Shown: piece after piece, positions 8,818 to 17,952 of the stretch
Layout of the letters: each line of letters begins with the position of its first letter
Numbering within the stretch: position 1 is the stretch's first letter
Assembly (NCBI GenBank): GCA_910584325.1
Contig: CAJTZH010000001.1
Span: forward strand, 1 to 64,000
DNA length: 64,000 nucleotides
Reading direction: 5' to 3'
Source: an uncultured Lachnospiraceae bacterium
GTDB lineage: Bacteria > Bacillota > Clostridia > Lachnospirales > Lachnospiraceae
Notes under the pieces: model-generated
Database searches by the model: none
What the model was told of the DNA's origin: nothing
Seen by the model: only the letters and a program-made list of their open reading frames with translations
Made by a program: the position numbers and the translations under genes

Positions 8818-9802
8818 TGCCCAAAACCTCTCCATCTGCTATCTTCCACAGTTCATCCCGGCATGTAACATCAATGTAGCGCTCTTCATCCTCATTTACA
8901 AGAATCTTATCATTGCCATCCGTCACCTCGCCGATAACTGCCACTGGAATTTCGTTCTCCTCTAACATGCTTACTATACCACATTCCGGCTCAAATGTCA
9001 TCAGCAAACTTCCGCCGGAAAGCAATCGGTATGGATTCATGTTATAAAATTCACACATCTCTATAATTTCCTGACGGACAGGGATTTTCTTAAAATCAAC
9101 CGTCATTCCCCGTTTACTGTACACGGAGAGTTCCCACAGCGCGTTTAAAACACCACCGTTAGAGAGATTATGCATATAGGAAACGCCGCACTCTGCCGCT
9201 AAATCCGCCTCCTCCTGAACTGACAGCCACCTGCCGCAGTTTTGGGCAAAATCAAGCATCTGCCGTGGAAACCGCTCTGATAACTCCTTTTTTTTGTATT
9301 GATTCATCAAAAAAGCGCCTTCCATGCCTATCCACTTTGTCAGGGCAATCTGCTGCCCGGGACGCACCTTCCCCGAGATATCATACCTCCTGCTGCCAAT
9401 ACCGGTATAGGAAATAAGCGGTTTGGATACGGCTTTTGAAAGCTCGGTGTGCCCTCCGATAATCTGCAGTCCCAGTTCCTTACAGACTGTTTCGGACTGC
9501 CTCATAATTTCCTTTAACAGTTTTTCGTGAAATTTCGAGGGCATCGTCACATTCATCATAACCCCCGCAATCTGCCCTCCCATACAGGCGATATCGTTTG
9601 CCACACGGTGAATCCCGATAAGCCCCCAGTACCCTTCCCCAAGGGTAACCGTAGTTGTCGCAGCCAAAACGCCGCCGTTAAATGAAAGAACAGCAGCGCC
9701 CTTTCCGATACCAGCTCCGCTTGCCACCTGCGGATTTTTCGCGTGAATTTCTTTTAAAACGGACCTTTTTATAATTGATTCGGAAAGTTTTCCTGAATGC
9801 AT
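8789..9802 (-). CDS. AIR synthase-related (PurM/ThiL/HypE fold) protein
   Basis: The protein has about 337 residues and the two-domain PurM-like fold. An N-terminal half carries a nucleotide-binding loop, and a C-terminal half carries the LSNGGVLNALWELS and LLSGGSLLMTF motifs. The family includes enzymes that make acyl-phosphates or phosphorylate small molecules (PurM, ThiL, HypE, SelD). This one matches none of these closely, so the substrate is unknown. Linkage to an Lrp regulator and an aminotransferase hints at amino-acid-related work. ATG 9802 is preferred to the in-frame GTG at 9820; GAGG lies 12 bases upstream, which is rather far. Confidence 0.75.
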   Translation of the reverse strand: MHSGKLSESIIKRSVLKEIHAKNPQVASGAGIGKGAAVLSFNGGVLAATTTVTLGEGYWGLIGIHRVANDIACMGGQIAGVMMNVTMPSKFHEKLLKEIMRQSETVCKELGLQIIGGHTELSKAVSKPLISYTGIGSRRYDISGKVRPGQQIALTKWIGMEGAFLMNQYKKKELSERFPRQMLDFAQNCGRWLSVQEEADLAAECGVSYMHNLSNGGVLNALWELSVYSKRGMTVDFKKIPVRQEIIEMCEFYNMNPYRLLSGGSLLMTFEPECGIVSMLEENEIPVAVIGEVTDGNDKILVNEDEERYIDVTCRDELWKIADGEVLGNEKENINNA

Positions 9803-9838
9803 ATTTGACAATAACCTCACAAATCAGTATAGTAATAA

Positions 9839-9946
9839 TTAGAAAAACGCGCTTAATATAATCGGTAAAACCATACAGACTACAAGAATAATAATTATGA
9901 TGGTTGACATCATCTTTCTTGTTTTCTTATTGTTAAAATTAATCAT
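9839..9946 (-). CDS. 35-residue membrane microprotein, Prli42/DUF4044-like
   Basis: A small open frame starts at ATG 9946 behind a strong GGAGG and ends with TAA at 9839. The peptide has a basic start (NNKKTRKMM) and one hydrophobic helix (STIIIIILVVCMVLPIIL). This layout and the K-K-T-R-K motif match the DUF4044 family of short Firmicute membrane proteins. In Listeria, Prli42 of that kind anchors the stressosome. No stressosome genes are in the window, so that role is not shown here. It is divergent from the 198-residue gene at 9989. Confidence 0.75.
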   Translation of the reverse strand: MINFNNKKTRKMMSTIIIIILVVCMVLPIILSAFF

Positions 9947-9988
9947 AGCAACCTCCGTTTTATATTAGATGAAAGAAAGGAAACTCAT

Positions 9989-10585
9989 ATGAAAGTATTA
10001 TTTCCGTTTATTGCATTATGCTGTTTGCTGCTTACTTCTCTCTTACGCCGTTCCACTAACATACATGAACAAAACCGTGCGAAATTCTGGGAAAGAGAAC
10101 GGGAAGCCAACAATACCCGTAAAAAAAATATTGATAACTTAAATTATATCACAATTCCATATGAAAAGTTACCCCTAATTGATAATCCATCCGAAAAAAT
10201 TGCCTCATACCAGAAACAGATTCTTCTTCTGAAAGAGCAGCGTATCATTAATCTGGGCGGCATCAGCAACACAGATTTAATGCTGGCTTACGGAGCCGCC
10301 AATCTTACCGCTTTGTCGGAATATGACGAGAACTATACCTTGATGATTACAACGTTTGCCAAATGGGCAGGCGCCCTCTTAGAGGAACAATACGCCGATG
10401 AAGCGCAGTCTCTTCTGGAAACGGCTGTGGATATGGGATGTGTTTCGACCGCTATTATCACCACACTTGCACAAATCTATGCCGATAAAGGACTTGACAG
10501 AAAGTCATACCTGACTGAACATGTCAAAGCTTCCTCATCTCCGGTAAAACAATCGATTCTTGAAAAAATCAATTCTATACTTTAA
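9989..10585 (+). CDS. Unrecognised membrane-anchored helical protein
   Basis: The 198-residue protein has one N-terminal hydrophobic helix (about 3-19, VLFPFIALCCLLLTSLL) followed by RR, then a charged region and helical repeats that resemble degenerate TPR units (LEEQYADEAQSLLETAVDMG, TLAQIYADKGLDR). No known family was recognised. AAAGGAAA precedes the ATG. It is divergent from the Prli42-like microprotein and convergent with the exonuclease gene, with only two bases between the stops. A protein-binding role at the membrane is a guess from the repeats. Confidence 0.7.
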   Translation: MKVLFPFIALCCLLLTSLLRRSTNIHEQNRAKFWEREREANNTRKKNIDNLNYITIPYEKLPLIDNPSEKIASYQKQILLLKEQRIINLGGISNTDLMLAYGAANLTALSEYDENYTLMITTFAKWAGALLEEQYADEAQSLLETAVDMGCVSTAIITTLAQIYADKGLDRKSYLTEHVKASSSPVKQSILEKINSIL

Positions 10586-10587
10586 AT

Positions 10588-11292
10588 TCAGATGCGTCCG
10601 TATGAAGATAAAATTGTATCTATCATTCTGGACGCTTCGTTTTTGGTCAGACTTTCTATCTTCACATCCGGCACAATGCCATGCATTTGAACAAGCGCCC
10701 TCAGATAACGCAGCTGCGCCGGTGTAGCCGGCTGTTTCTTTTTTACCTTAAATTCCAGCGGCACCGTCTTTAAAAAACCTTCATCCCCGGAATTTGCCAG
10801 AAACATTTTCTCATATAAAAGCTTTGCCGACCTCGCGTCATCACAGGCTCTATGGCTTATTCCGGAATCAATCTGCAGATATGCGCACAAAGACTCCAGC
10901 CTTTTACTCTCAAGATTCGCGTAAACGCGCCTCGCCATCTTAAGCGTATCAATGCCCTGTTTTTCAAACGGCAGGTCCATATTGACAGCCGCCGTCTTTA
11001 AAAAACTGTAATCAAATATAATATTATGTCCGAGAAGCGGGTATTCTTCCAGAAATTCCAAAAGATTCAAAAAAATATCCTTTAAAACCGGCGCACCGCA
11101 GACCATGCTATCGTTGATTCCCGTTATCTGTGTTATCCTCGGTGGTATTTTCATTTCCGGATTAACAAATGTACTGAACACTGCCTGTTCTTTTCCGTCA
11201 ACGACTTTAATCGCGCCGATTTCGATAATCCTGTCCTCTGCGGGGCTGATTCCCGTTGTCTCTAAATCAAGCGCTACAAATGAGTTTATCAT
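10588..11292 (-). CDS. DnaQ-type 3'-5' exonuclease (DEDDh)
   Basis: The 234-residue protein has the RNase T/DnaQ exonuclease core. Motif I is ALDLETTG near the start, motif II lies around LLGHNIIFDYSF, and motif III is SHRACDDARSAKLLYE with the catalytic His and Asp, so it is of the DEDDh class. A further 60 residues at the C-terminus are unlike the core of DNA polymerase epsilon and may bind nucleic acid. Similar stand-alone proteins take part in DNA proofreading or repair. ATG 11292 behind GGGAGG overlaps the radical SAM stop by 4 bases (ATGA), so the two are coupled. Confidence 0.9.
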   Translation of the reverse strand: MINSFVALDLETTGISPAEDRIIEIGAIKVVDGKEQAVFSTFVNPEMKIPPRITQITGINDSMVCGAPVLKDIFLNLLEFLEEYPLLGHNIIFDYSFLKTAAVNMDLPFEKQGIDTLKMARRVYANLESKRLESLCAYLQIDSGISHRACDDARSAKLLYEKMFLANSGDEGFLKTVPLEFKVKKKQPATPAQLRYLRALVQMHGIVPDVKIESLTKNEASRMIDTILSSYGRI

Positions 11293-12983
11293 AAGTCCTC
11301 CCAAATCTCCGTAAAATGTGCCTGTTTAAGCACCGGATGTCTCCTGCTGTAATCAAATAGTATAAAACAATTCTTCTCCCGTAATTTCCCCGTTTCCATA
11401 AAATAACATATATCAATATGAAACGGCTCAATGTGAAACTGTCCTGTAAAGGCAGGCGCATATTTTCTGTAAAGTGCGGCTGTCATCGCCTTATATTCAG
11501 GGTGTTTCAGAGAAAAATCCGGTCTTGTTTTCAAATTCTCCCGCAGGTACAAATCAAACAGCAATACCTGTTTTAGCTGCGCGCTGTCCGGCACACTCTC
11601 CTCTATAAAATCTTTCAGTATCTCATAACGGCTAATCCTGCTGTGCGAAATTCCCGCGAGGCGGTGAATCCTGTAATACTGCGCCATACTGTCGTACATT
11701 GCAAAAGCGCTCTCAAAATACTGTTCAAGCACATTCAATGTATAAACGAACAATCCGCTGTTGTAGTATACTTCCAGCAGTTCTTCCACATCCTTCAGAC
11801 GGATAATGTCGTCAAACGACAGCCATCTTGTGCAAAGTACTTCATAAGGCGCCTTATCGCCATATACAATTCCATATTCTTCTGCCTTCTCATACATTTT
11901 AGCTCCTTTGAGAATCTTTAGGAAGCCAAGCTGGAGTTCATGCGGGCGGAGAGCATATACATCTTGAAAGGAACGTATAAACGAATCCAGTGTCTCATAC
12001 GGAAGTCCTGCAATCAAATCCAGATGAATATGAATATTATTTTTCTGTTTCAATTCCCGCACGATATCACGCACTTTATTAAAGTCCATGCTGCGGTCAA
12101 TCTCTGCCAGCGTTTCGCAATTCGTGGATTGCACGCCGATTTCAAGCTGAACGCAGCCAGGGCGGAGTTCCCGCATAACCGCCGTCTCTTCCTTCGTAAT
12201 CAGGTCGGCTGCCACCTCAAAATGAAAATTTGTTACACCGTTGTCATGTTCGGCAAGATATTTTAAAATCGTGAGCGTTCTCTCTTTTTGGATATTAAAG
12301 GTTCTGTCAATGAACTTAACCTGAGGCACCCGGTTATCCAGAAAAAACTGAATCTCCGAAAGCACCCGGGAAATGCTGCGAAACCGTACCGTTTTATCAA
12401 TGGACGACATACAATAACTGCAGCGAAACGGACATCCTCTGCTGCTCTCATAATAAATAATCCTGTTATGAAACTTCTCCAAATCATCATAAACAAAAGG
12501 AATCTCATCCATACTTTTGGGAATCCGGGGCGGCGCAGCGCAAATTTTTCCTTCACAGCGATAAAAAATCCCCGGAATATCCAAAAGCGCGCCACCATTT
12601 ACGTAGTAGTCCATTAACGCAAAAAATGTTTCCTCTCCCTCCCCCGTCATTACTCCTGACAGATACGGATTTTCATTAAAAATTCTTTCTCCGTCATAGG
12701 AAACTTCGGGTCCGCCAAACCATATGGGAACCTTTGGCAGAAGTTTATGCAGTTCTCTCGCTACGTCACGCACATATTCAATATTCCACACATAACACGA
12801 AAAGAATAAAACGTCCGGTTTTCTGGTATAGATATCGCGCACAACACTGTCTGACTGTTGATTAATCGTATACTCCAAAAGCTCCATGTTTTCCGAAAAA
12901 CGTCCGGCATATTTCGCCAAACTGTACACAGCCAGATTAGAGTGTATGTATTTTGCATTAACTGCCACAAGTAACGCTTTCAT
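11289..12983 (-). CDS. B12-binding-domain radical SAM protein (DUF4080 type)
   Basis: The 564-residue protein has an N-terminal cobalamin-binding-like domain (about 1-140), a radical SAM core with the CxxxCxxC cluster motif in GCPFRCSYC (about 190), and a C-terminal DUF4080-type region. The core binds a 4Fe-4S cluster and splits S-adenosylmethionine. Members of this type often act as methyltransferases or methylthiotransferases, but the substrate of this subfamily is not known to me. AGGAGAG lies 12 bases ahead of the ATG. The exonuclease gene follows with a 4-base overlap. Confidence 0.88.
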   Translation of the reverse strand: MKALLVAVNAKYIHSNLAVYSLAKYAGRFSENMELLEYTINQQSDSVVRDIYTRKPDVLFFSCYVWNIEYVRDVARELHKLLPKVPIWFGGPEVSYDGERIFNENPYLSGVMTGEGEETFFALMDYYVNGGALLDIPGIFYRCEGKICAAPPRIPKSMDEIPFVYDDLEKFHNRIIYYESSRGCPFRCSYCMSSIDKTVRFRSISRVLSEIQFFLDNRVPQVKFIDRTFNIQKERTLTILKYLAEHDNGVTNFHFEVAADLITKEETAVMRELRPGCVQLEIGVQSTNCETLAEIDRSMDFNKVRDIVRELKQKNNIHIHLDLIAGLPYETLDSFIRSFQDVYALRPHELQLGFLKILKGAKMYEKAEEYGIVYGDKAPYEVLCTRWLSFDDIIRLKDVEELLEVYYNSGLFVYTLNVLEQYFESAFAMYDSMAQYYRIHRLAGISHSRISRYEILKDFIEESVPDSAQLKQVLLFDLYLRENLKTRPDFSLKHPEYKAMTAALYRKYAPAFTGQFHIEPFHIDICYFMETGKLREKNCFILFDYSRRHPVLKQAHFTEIWEDL

Positions 12984-13012
12984 ATGAATCTTTTTCTCTC
13001 CTAATTACAATC

Positions 13013-13043
13013 AAAAAACAGGGCGGAAACTGTACCGCCCTGT
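13013..13043 (-). terminator. Rho-independent terminator of the GGDEF gene
   Basis: ACAGGGCGG (13018-13026) pairs with CCGCCCTGT (13035-13043) around an 8-base loop. On the minus strand the stem is followed by TTTTTT, directly after the GGDEF gene's stop. Confidence 0.9.
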
Positions 13044-13048
13044 CTGTA

Positions 13049-14812
13049 CTATCTGTCATCCATGGCTAATTCAAATACTTTGCCCAGGAAATTCAAATAC
13101 GCTCTATCGTCGTTACTCCATTTTCTCGCCGACGTGCTTCTTTTATAAAAAGCAATATATCCCTCATGATGCCGGTTACTCATACGGTAAAAAATCGCAG
13201 ACGTAATGTTACGTTCCTTCATGTATTGATATGCCGCCGGATATACCATCTCCACATCCGCGACATTGTTAACGACCGCGATGCCGTTCTCGTTAAACGC
13301 GCTCTGGAAATTATCCTTATCTACAAATTCTATAGACCTTGGCATATCGTCAGGAATTTTCTTCCACCCCATCCCAATCTTATTCTTATCTCCGTAGAAA
13401 ATGGTAATCTCATCCAAATCCATCGTCAAGGCAATTTCCTCAAACGCTGTCTCATACGTCATTATCTGTTTATGAAGGAAAAAGTCTAATATCCTCAGTA
13501 CAAGTTTCTCTTTGTCCTTCTTCTGCTGCGGAACAACTTTATTGGCAGTCTCTATCTCGCCATGCAGTACGTCGCCATGAATCTCCGGCGTATAAATAAT
13601 ATAGCGGTTCTTTCCCTTCTTTTTGGCATTGTAAAGCATCTTATCCGCAATTTTAAACAAATCCTCATAATTATCCGAATGCGCCGGATAAGACGCCACG
13701 CCCACGGAACAGGTAAGGTCTACATTTTCTTTTTTTCCTTTATATGCCCATTCTATATTAGAACGGACGCTTCGCAGAACACCGCGCAATTCCGAATGGT
13801 TTTCTATCTTCTCCAGAACAATCATCAGCTCATCACCGCCGATACGTCCGATAACACCCTTTTCTCCGATTGCCTCTTTTAAAATACTTGCCGCCGTGAC
13901 CAAAACCTCGTCACCAAACATATGCCCGAATGTATCGTTGATATTTTTGAAATTATCCAGATCAAGAATACACAAATGTACCGGAACCTTCGGCTTCGAC
14001 GCAAGCAGATTCTTAACATAATCTGTAATCGCTTTCTTATTCAGCACATCCATCGCCGCGTCTTTGCTTGCCTCGGCAAAATAATTAATCTCTTTCTTCT
14101 TGGTATGCTGATTCACCACAGAAATGCAGCCGATAACCTTACGCTCTCTCGAATGATTGAGTATCGTCTTCCCCTTAATCAGATGCATATCCATCGTCTT
14201 ATTCAGAGAAAACTTGGAAGAAAGCAATTCGTATCGGAAACTCCTTGTTCCCCGCCTGATATCCTCACACAACGCATCAAACTCACTCTCATACTGCTTA
14301 TCCACATAATGATTCGATTGAATATCTTCAATGAACTCCGGCAGCGTCCCGCTGAACAAACTGACCGTCTGCTTATTGCCGCCCATAAACATCTTAAAAT
14401 CGCCCTCATCGATATTGTAAATAAACAAAAATTCATCAAGCAGTCCAAAAAATTCTCCATACTCCAGATTGGTATTATTGATATCGCTTAACTCTCTCTC
14501 CAACGCCTGTATATCCTGAATATTCACATTGATAAGCTGCTCTCCGTTTAATTCGACGGTATTGTATTCCAGGTCGGCAAGAATCCACCGGTATCTTCCA
14601 TCCTGTCTTCTAATACGGTAAGCAATCACATTATGTCCGTCTTCCGCCAGCTCGGCTACTGCCTGAGACAGCCTTGAAAGGTCCTTCGGATGGGCGCTCT
14701 TTGCCAGTGAAGCAAAACTGTCTAGTCCAACATATTTATAAAAATTCTCATCTGCATTCTTAATCTGAAGCAGTTTGTCAATTGTAACCGAACCTGTGTT
14801 AAACTTTGCCAT
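13049..14812 (-). CDS. PAS-GGDEF diguanylate cyclase-like protein
   Basis: The protein has about 587 residues without clear membrane segments. It has a PAS-like sensor near the N-terminus (about 15-110, with YRIRRQDGRYRWILADLEYN), a second sensory region, a GGDEF domain (about 270-420) and a C-terminal GAF-like domain. The active loop reads GGDEL instead of GGDEF, and the neighbouring DNFKNINDTFGHMFGDE substrate motif is intact, so cyclic-di-GMP synthesis is likely but not certain. No inhibitory RxxD site is seen five residues ahead. ATG 14812 follows GAGG by 4 bases. A strong terminator follows, so it is probably monocistronic. Confidence 0.9.
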   Translation of the reverse strand: MAKFNTGSVTIDKLLQIKNADENFYKYVGLDSFASLAKSAHPKDLSRLSQAVAELAEDGHNVIAYRIRRQDGRYRWILADLEYNTVELNGEQLINVNIQDIQALERELSDINNTNLEYGEFFGLLDEFLFIYNIDEGDFKMFMGGNKQTVSLFSGTLPEFIEDIQSNHYVDKQYESEFDALCEDIRRGTRSFRYELLSSKFSLNKTMDMHLIKGKTILNHSRERKVIGCISVVNQHTKKKEINYFAEASKDAAMDVLNKKAITDYVKNLLASKPKVPVHLCILDLDNFKNINDTFGHMFGDEVLVTAASILKEAIGEKGVIGRIGGDELMIVLEKIENHSELRGVLRSVRSNIEWAYKGKKENVDLTCSVGVASYPAHSDNYEDLFKIADKMLYNAKKKGKNRYIIYTPEIHGDVLHGEIETANKVVPQQKKDKEKLVLRILDFFLHKQIMTYETAFEEIALTMDLDEITIFYGDKNKIGMGWKKIPDDMPRSIEFVDKDNFQSAFNENGIAVVNNVADVEMVYPAAYQYMKERNITSAIFYRMSNRHHEGYIAFYKRSTSARKWSNDDRAYLNFLGKVFELAMDDR

Positions 14813-14931
14813 CAAACCTCTTCTCCTGTTATAAAACCTTCCCGCACCAAAAATGTATGATTATTTTTATTGTAACATATATTTTTTGAAATAACAAGAA
14901 GCGTCCCCTTACTTTTGGGAAAATGATTTTA

Positions 14932-14960
14932 TTGAAAGCCCTTTAAAAAAACGGTATAAT
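14932..14960 (+). promoter_or_regulatory. SigA promoter of the serine hydrolase gene
   Basis: TTGAAA (14932-14937) and TATAAT (14955-14960) are 17 bases apart, 32 bases ahead of the ATG. This is a near-consensus housekeeping promoter. Confidence 0.8.
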
Positions 14961-14991
14961 GACTTTATCAAATACGATTGAGGTGAATACT

Positions 14992-16428
14992 ATGAGCGCG
15001 CTGAAATTTTCTTACAAAAAACCGGAAGAAACAGGCATTGATTCCGTATGGATTACAAACTTTCTGGACCGTCTGGAACACTGCCATCTTCCGATGCACA
15101 GTTTCATTTTAATGAAGGATGATTCCATTGTGGCGGAAACCTACTATGCTCCATATACAGCGGACACACAGCACCGTATGTTTTCCATCACCAAAAGTTT
15201 TGTATCCGTTGCCATAGGACTGCTTGCTAAGGAGGGCAGATTAACGCTTGACGATTTTATTATTTCCTACTTCCCTGAGAAACTGAACGATATAACGCCT
15301 TCCCCTTATCTGACGGAAATGACCATCCGTGATATGCTTACCATGACTTCCTGTCACGCAAAGACTACTTATAAGGCTCCCGGATGCACGGACTGGGTCG
15401 GCTCATTTTTTACCACAGCGCCGTCCCATGCGCCGGGTACAACCTTTTCTTATGACACATCCGCCACGCATACGCTTTGTGCATTGGTTGAAAAACTCAC
15501 CGGCATGAAACTGCTTGATTACATGCGCGCAAAATTTCTTGATGACATCGGTTTCTCCAAAGACGCTTATGTTATCGAGGCTCCCGGCGGCGAGAGTCTC
15601 GGCGGTTCCGGATTAATGTGTACGCCAATGGATTTACTCCGTTTCATCTACGTCATCAGCAAAAACGGTTGTCTTGACGGCAAACAGATACTTCCCGAAT
15701 CTTATATCAAAGCCGCTACAAGCAAACAGTCCGATACGTACGGAAAAAGCGCCACCTGGGAAGAAATGCAGGGTTACGGCTACCAGTTCTGGATGACTTC
15801 GCACAGCGGATACGCCTGCTACGGAATGGGCGGACAGTACGCGTTAGTTTATCCGGAAAAGAACATTATTGTCGTCACCACCGCGGATACACAGGGACGC
15901 CAAGGCGGAACACAGCTGATTTACGACGCGTTTTATCAGGAAATCTACGACAAAATCGGCGTGGAAATCGTTCCGGCAGTTCCGTCCTGCAATCTGGAAC
16001 AGTATTTAAAGACCCGCTCGCTGTTCTATGTGCAAGGCGGCAATACTTCACCGATTGTCGAAAGAATCAAAGGAGTCCGCTACGAAATGGACGTGAATCC
16101 AATGGGTTTTAAATGGGTTTCCCTGTCTGTTGACAAATATGACGGAACATTCGACTACGAAACGGACAAAGGCGTTTTTTCACTTCCGTTCAGCATCCAG
16201 TCGAATCAGGTTGTGGAATTTCCTCACTACCGGTACAAGGCATGTACAAGCGGCGCTTTTCTGGACACGAATACATTTCTGATAAAAGCGCATATTATAG
16301 ACGAATGTGTTGGAAATCTGTTTATTCAGCTTGTTTTTAAGGGAAATGACGTAACTGTCATGATGCGCAAATTTGAAGAAACTATGTTTACGGAATTTGA
16401 TGGTTTTATATGCGGGCACCGCTCATAG
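14992..16428 (+). CDS. Beta-lactamase-family serine hydrolase
   Basis: The protein has about 478 residues and the class C beta-lactamase/DD-peptidase fold. The SxxK nucleophile motif is SITK in MFSITKSFVSVAIG; the second motif reads YDTS in place of YSN; GMGGQYALVYP near residue 280 matches the third motif region. An extra C-terminal domain of about 130 residues is beta-rich. No signal peptide is seen, so it may be cytoplasmic. Family members hydrolyse esters or small peptides; the substrate here is unknown. ATG 14992 is chosen for GAGGTG upstream; the open frame begins earlier but that part overlaps the -10 box. Confidence 0.88.
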   Translation: MSALKFSYKKPEETGIDSVWITNFLDRLEHCHLPMHSFILMKDDSIVAETYYAPYTADTQHRMFSITKSFVSVAIGLLAKEGRLTLDDFIISYFPEKLNDITPSPYLTEMTIRDMLTMTSCHAKTTYKAPGCTDWVGSFFTTAPSHAPGTTFSYDTSATHTLCALVEKLTGMKLLDYMRAKFLDDIGFSKDAYVIEAPGGESLGGSGLMCTPMDLLRFIYVISKNGCLDGKQILPESYIKAATSKQSDTYGKSATWEEMQGYGYQFWMTSHSGYACYGMGGQYALVYPEKNIIVVTTADTQGRQGGTQLIYDAFYQEIYDKIGVEIVPAVPSCNLEQYLKTRSLFYVQGGNTSPIVERIKGVRYEMDVNPMGFKWVSLSVDKYDGTFDYETDKGVFSLPFSIQSNQVVEFPHYRYKACTSGAFLDTNTFLIKAHIIDECVGNLFIQLVFKGNDVTVMMRKFEETMFTEFDGFICGHRS

Positions 16429-16450
16429 CCCTTCCCATATTGCAATAAAA

Positions 16451-16505
16451 GAGGCTGCCGTATTGTGCCCGTCCAATCAGATTGGTACGCAAATGCGGCA
16501 GCCTC
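16451..16505. terminator. Bidirectional rho-independent terminator
   Basis: GAGGCTGCCG (16451-16460) pairs with CGGCAGCCTC (16496-16505), with further inner pairing including CCAAT/ATTGG (16473-16485). T-rich runs follow on both strands (CTTTTCTTTTT on plus, TTTTATTG on minus). It separates the serine hydrolase gene from the convergent ridA gene. Confidence 0.9.
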
Positions 16506-16514
16506 CTTTTCTTT

Positions 16515-16892
16515 TTATTGAACGCAGGCAATCGCTTCAACCTCGCAGAGAACATTCTTAGGAAGCGTCTTTACTGCCACGCAGCTTCTCGCCGGCTTAC
16601 CGGTAAAATATTTCTCATACACCGCGTTAAAAGCCGCGAAATCCTCCATATTGGCAAGAAAACAAGTCGTTTTTACCGTATCATCGTATGTAACGCCTGC
16701 TGCCTTTAGAACGCCACCCAGGTTCTTCATAACCTGCTCTGCCTGTTCTGTAATGTTCTGCCCTATAATCGCGCCTGTCGCCGGATCCGCCGGAATCTGT
16801 CCTGACGTAAACACCATATTTCCCGTAATCATTCCCTGTGAATATGGTCCGATTGCCTTCGGCGCGTCTTCTGTAACAATTGCTTTCATCAT
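16515..16892 (-). CDS. ridA: RidA-family enamine/imine deaminase
   Basis: The 125-residue protein has the typical YjgF/YER057c/UK114 length and signatures: AIGPYSQG near the start, VFTSGQIP, and the catalytic Arg in ARSCVAVKTLPKN. It is cytoplasmic and trimeric in the known family, and it frees ammonia from reactive enamines made by PLP enzymes. GGAGGG lies 7 bases upstream of the first ATG. It is the last gene of a short operon with the MIF-like and DUF624 genes. Confidence 0.95.
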   Translation of the reverse strand: MMKAIVTEDAPKAIGPYSQGMITGNMVFTSGQIPADPATGAIIGQNITEQAEQVMKNLGGVLKAAGVTYDDTVKTTCFLANMEDFAAFNAVYEKYFTGKPARSCVAVKTLPKNVLCEVEAIACVQ

Positions 16893-16915
16893 AATTTTCC
16901 CTCCTAATAAAAAAT

Positions 16916-17260
16916 TTAGAAATTACCGCCGTTCCAGCCCCAGTTACTTACCGCCTCATATTTTACATAAACATGGTCCGCGGGAATCCCCAATACTTCG
17001 TCAAATATCTTACAGAGTTCCTCCGTCATTTTAGAAAATGCAGCCTTATTTTCTCCTCCGAAAACTTTCACCTCGATATATGCCGTCGGCACGCTGTCAT
17101 CCCCCCTGAAATAAAGATGATATTCATCCTGAAATCCTGTCATCAGCCAACTCTCCGACTTTCCTGGCACAATCTCAATTGCCTTTCCTAATTTTGTTTT
17201 TAATAAGATTTCCTGTTCTTTCGTCATCTTAACGCTTACTTTCGAATCAATAAATGGCAT
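16916..17260 (-). CDS. MIF-like phenylpyruvate tautomerase family protein
   Basis: The 114-residue protein begins MPF, which leaves the catalytic N-terminal Pro of the tautomerase superfamily after Met removal. The length, a Lys-containing strand in the first third, and WGWNGGNF at the end match macrophage migration inhibitory factor homologues. A keto-enol tautomerase activity is expected. GGAGG precedes the ATG, which lies 1 base after the stop of the DUF624 gene. In gut bacteria such proteins have been discussed as host mimics, but nothing here shows secretion. Confidence 0.88.
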   Translation of the reverse strand: MPFIDSKVSVKMTKEQEILLKTKLGKAIEIVPGKSESWLMTGFQDEYHLYFRGDDSVPTAYIEVKVFGGENKAAFSKMTEELCKIFDEVLGIPADHVYVKYEAVSNWGWNGGNF

Positions 17261-17261
17261 A

Positions 17262-17867
17262 TTACTTTCCTCCGTTTTCTATTTTTGAAAATATATTTAC
17301 AAGCAGTTTACTCTGCAGCAGCGCGCCGAGAGCACCCCCCGCAAAAATAACGTATATGTACGCATATGGCGTCAGTAAAATAAATACTGCCGGAACCGCT
17401 GCCAGCACAAGTAACACAATCGTGTACGGAAGTCTGCTGATTGCAAGCAGCCCTGCATTTCGAAGAGACATTCCTATAGAATTCTCATACCTTGCCATAA
17501 GCGGAAACAGATACTGCATAACCGCAAAAACAATCAGCAATGCAGCAGCCGTTACAAAAAATCCTGCCGCCGAATAACTCTCCCTCGACGAAAGCAGCAT
17601 CCACGCGTCATATCCCAGAACTGCCAGTATCAGTTCCAGCACAACGCCTACAATTATGCCCTGTTTCAAATTATCCTTAAATGCTTTAAAATAACTTTTT
17701 ATAACATACCCCTCTTGATTTTGCGCCATCTTCAATGTTACCGTATAGAGCGATATCAATGCGGTTCCTGCCGTAACGACAGGGATACATGTCAGTAAAA
17801 AACATAAATTCAAAAAAACAATATCACCAATACGGCTCATAAAAAGAAAAAAACCGTTTTCTTCCAT
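17262..17867 (-). CDS. DUF624/YesL-family membrane protein
   Basis: The protein has about 201 residues and five or so membrane helices, for example IVFLNLCFLLTCIPVVTAG near the start and IIVGVVLELILAVLGYDAW mid-way. That opening pattern (F.NLL.LL..IPVVT.G.A..AL) is the YesL/DUF624 signature. The family often lies near carbohydrate uptake genes and has no settled function. ATG 17867 is chosen for the GGGAGG upstream; the open frame extends 40 codons further into the ldh terminator. The MIF-like gene starts immediately afterwards. Confidence 0.85.
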   Translation of the reverse strand: MEENGFFLFMSRIGDIVFLNLCFLLTCIPVVTAGTALISLYTVTLKMAQNQEGYVIKSYFKAFKDNLKQGIIVGVVLELILAVLGYDAWMLLSSRESYSAAGFFVTAAALLIVFAVMQYLFPLMARYENSIGMSLRNAGLLAISRLPYTIVLLVLAAVPAVFILLTPYAYIYVIFAGGALGALLQSKLLVNIFSKIENGGK

Positions 17868-17900
17868 AATGTCCTCCCGACACGTTTCATGTATTCTGTC

Positions 17901-17933
17901 AAAAGGGGAAGCCGGCAAAAGGCTTCCCCAAAA
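17901..17933 (-). terminator. Terminator after ldh
   Basis: GGGGAAGCC (17905-17913) pairs with GGCTTCCCC (17921-17929) around a 7-base loop, flanked by AAAA on both sides. On the minus strand TTTT follows the stem, directly after ldh. Confidence 0.8.
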
Positions 17934-17952
17934 GATTCCTTCCAAATAAACT

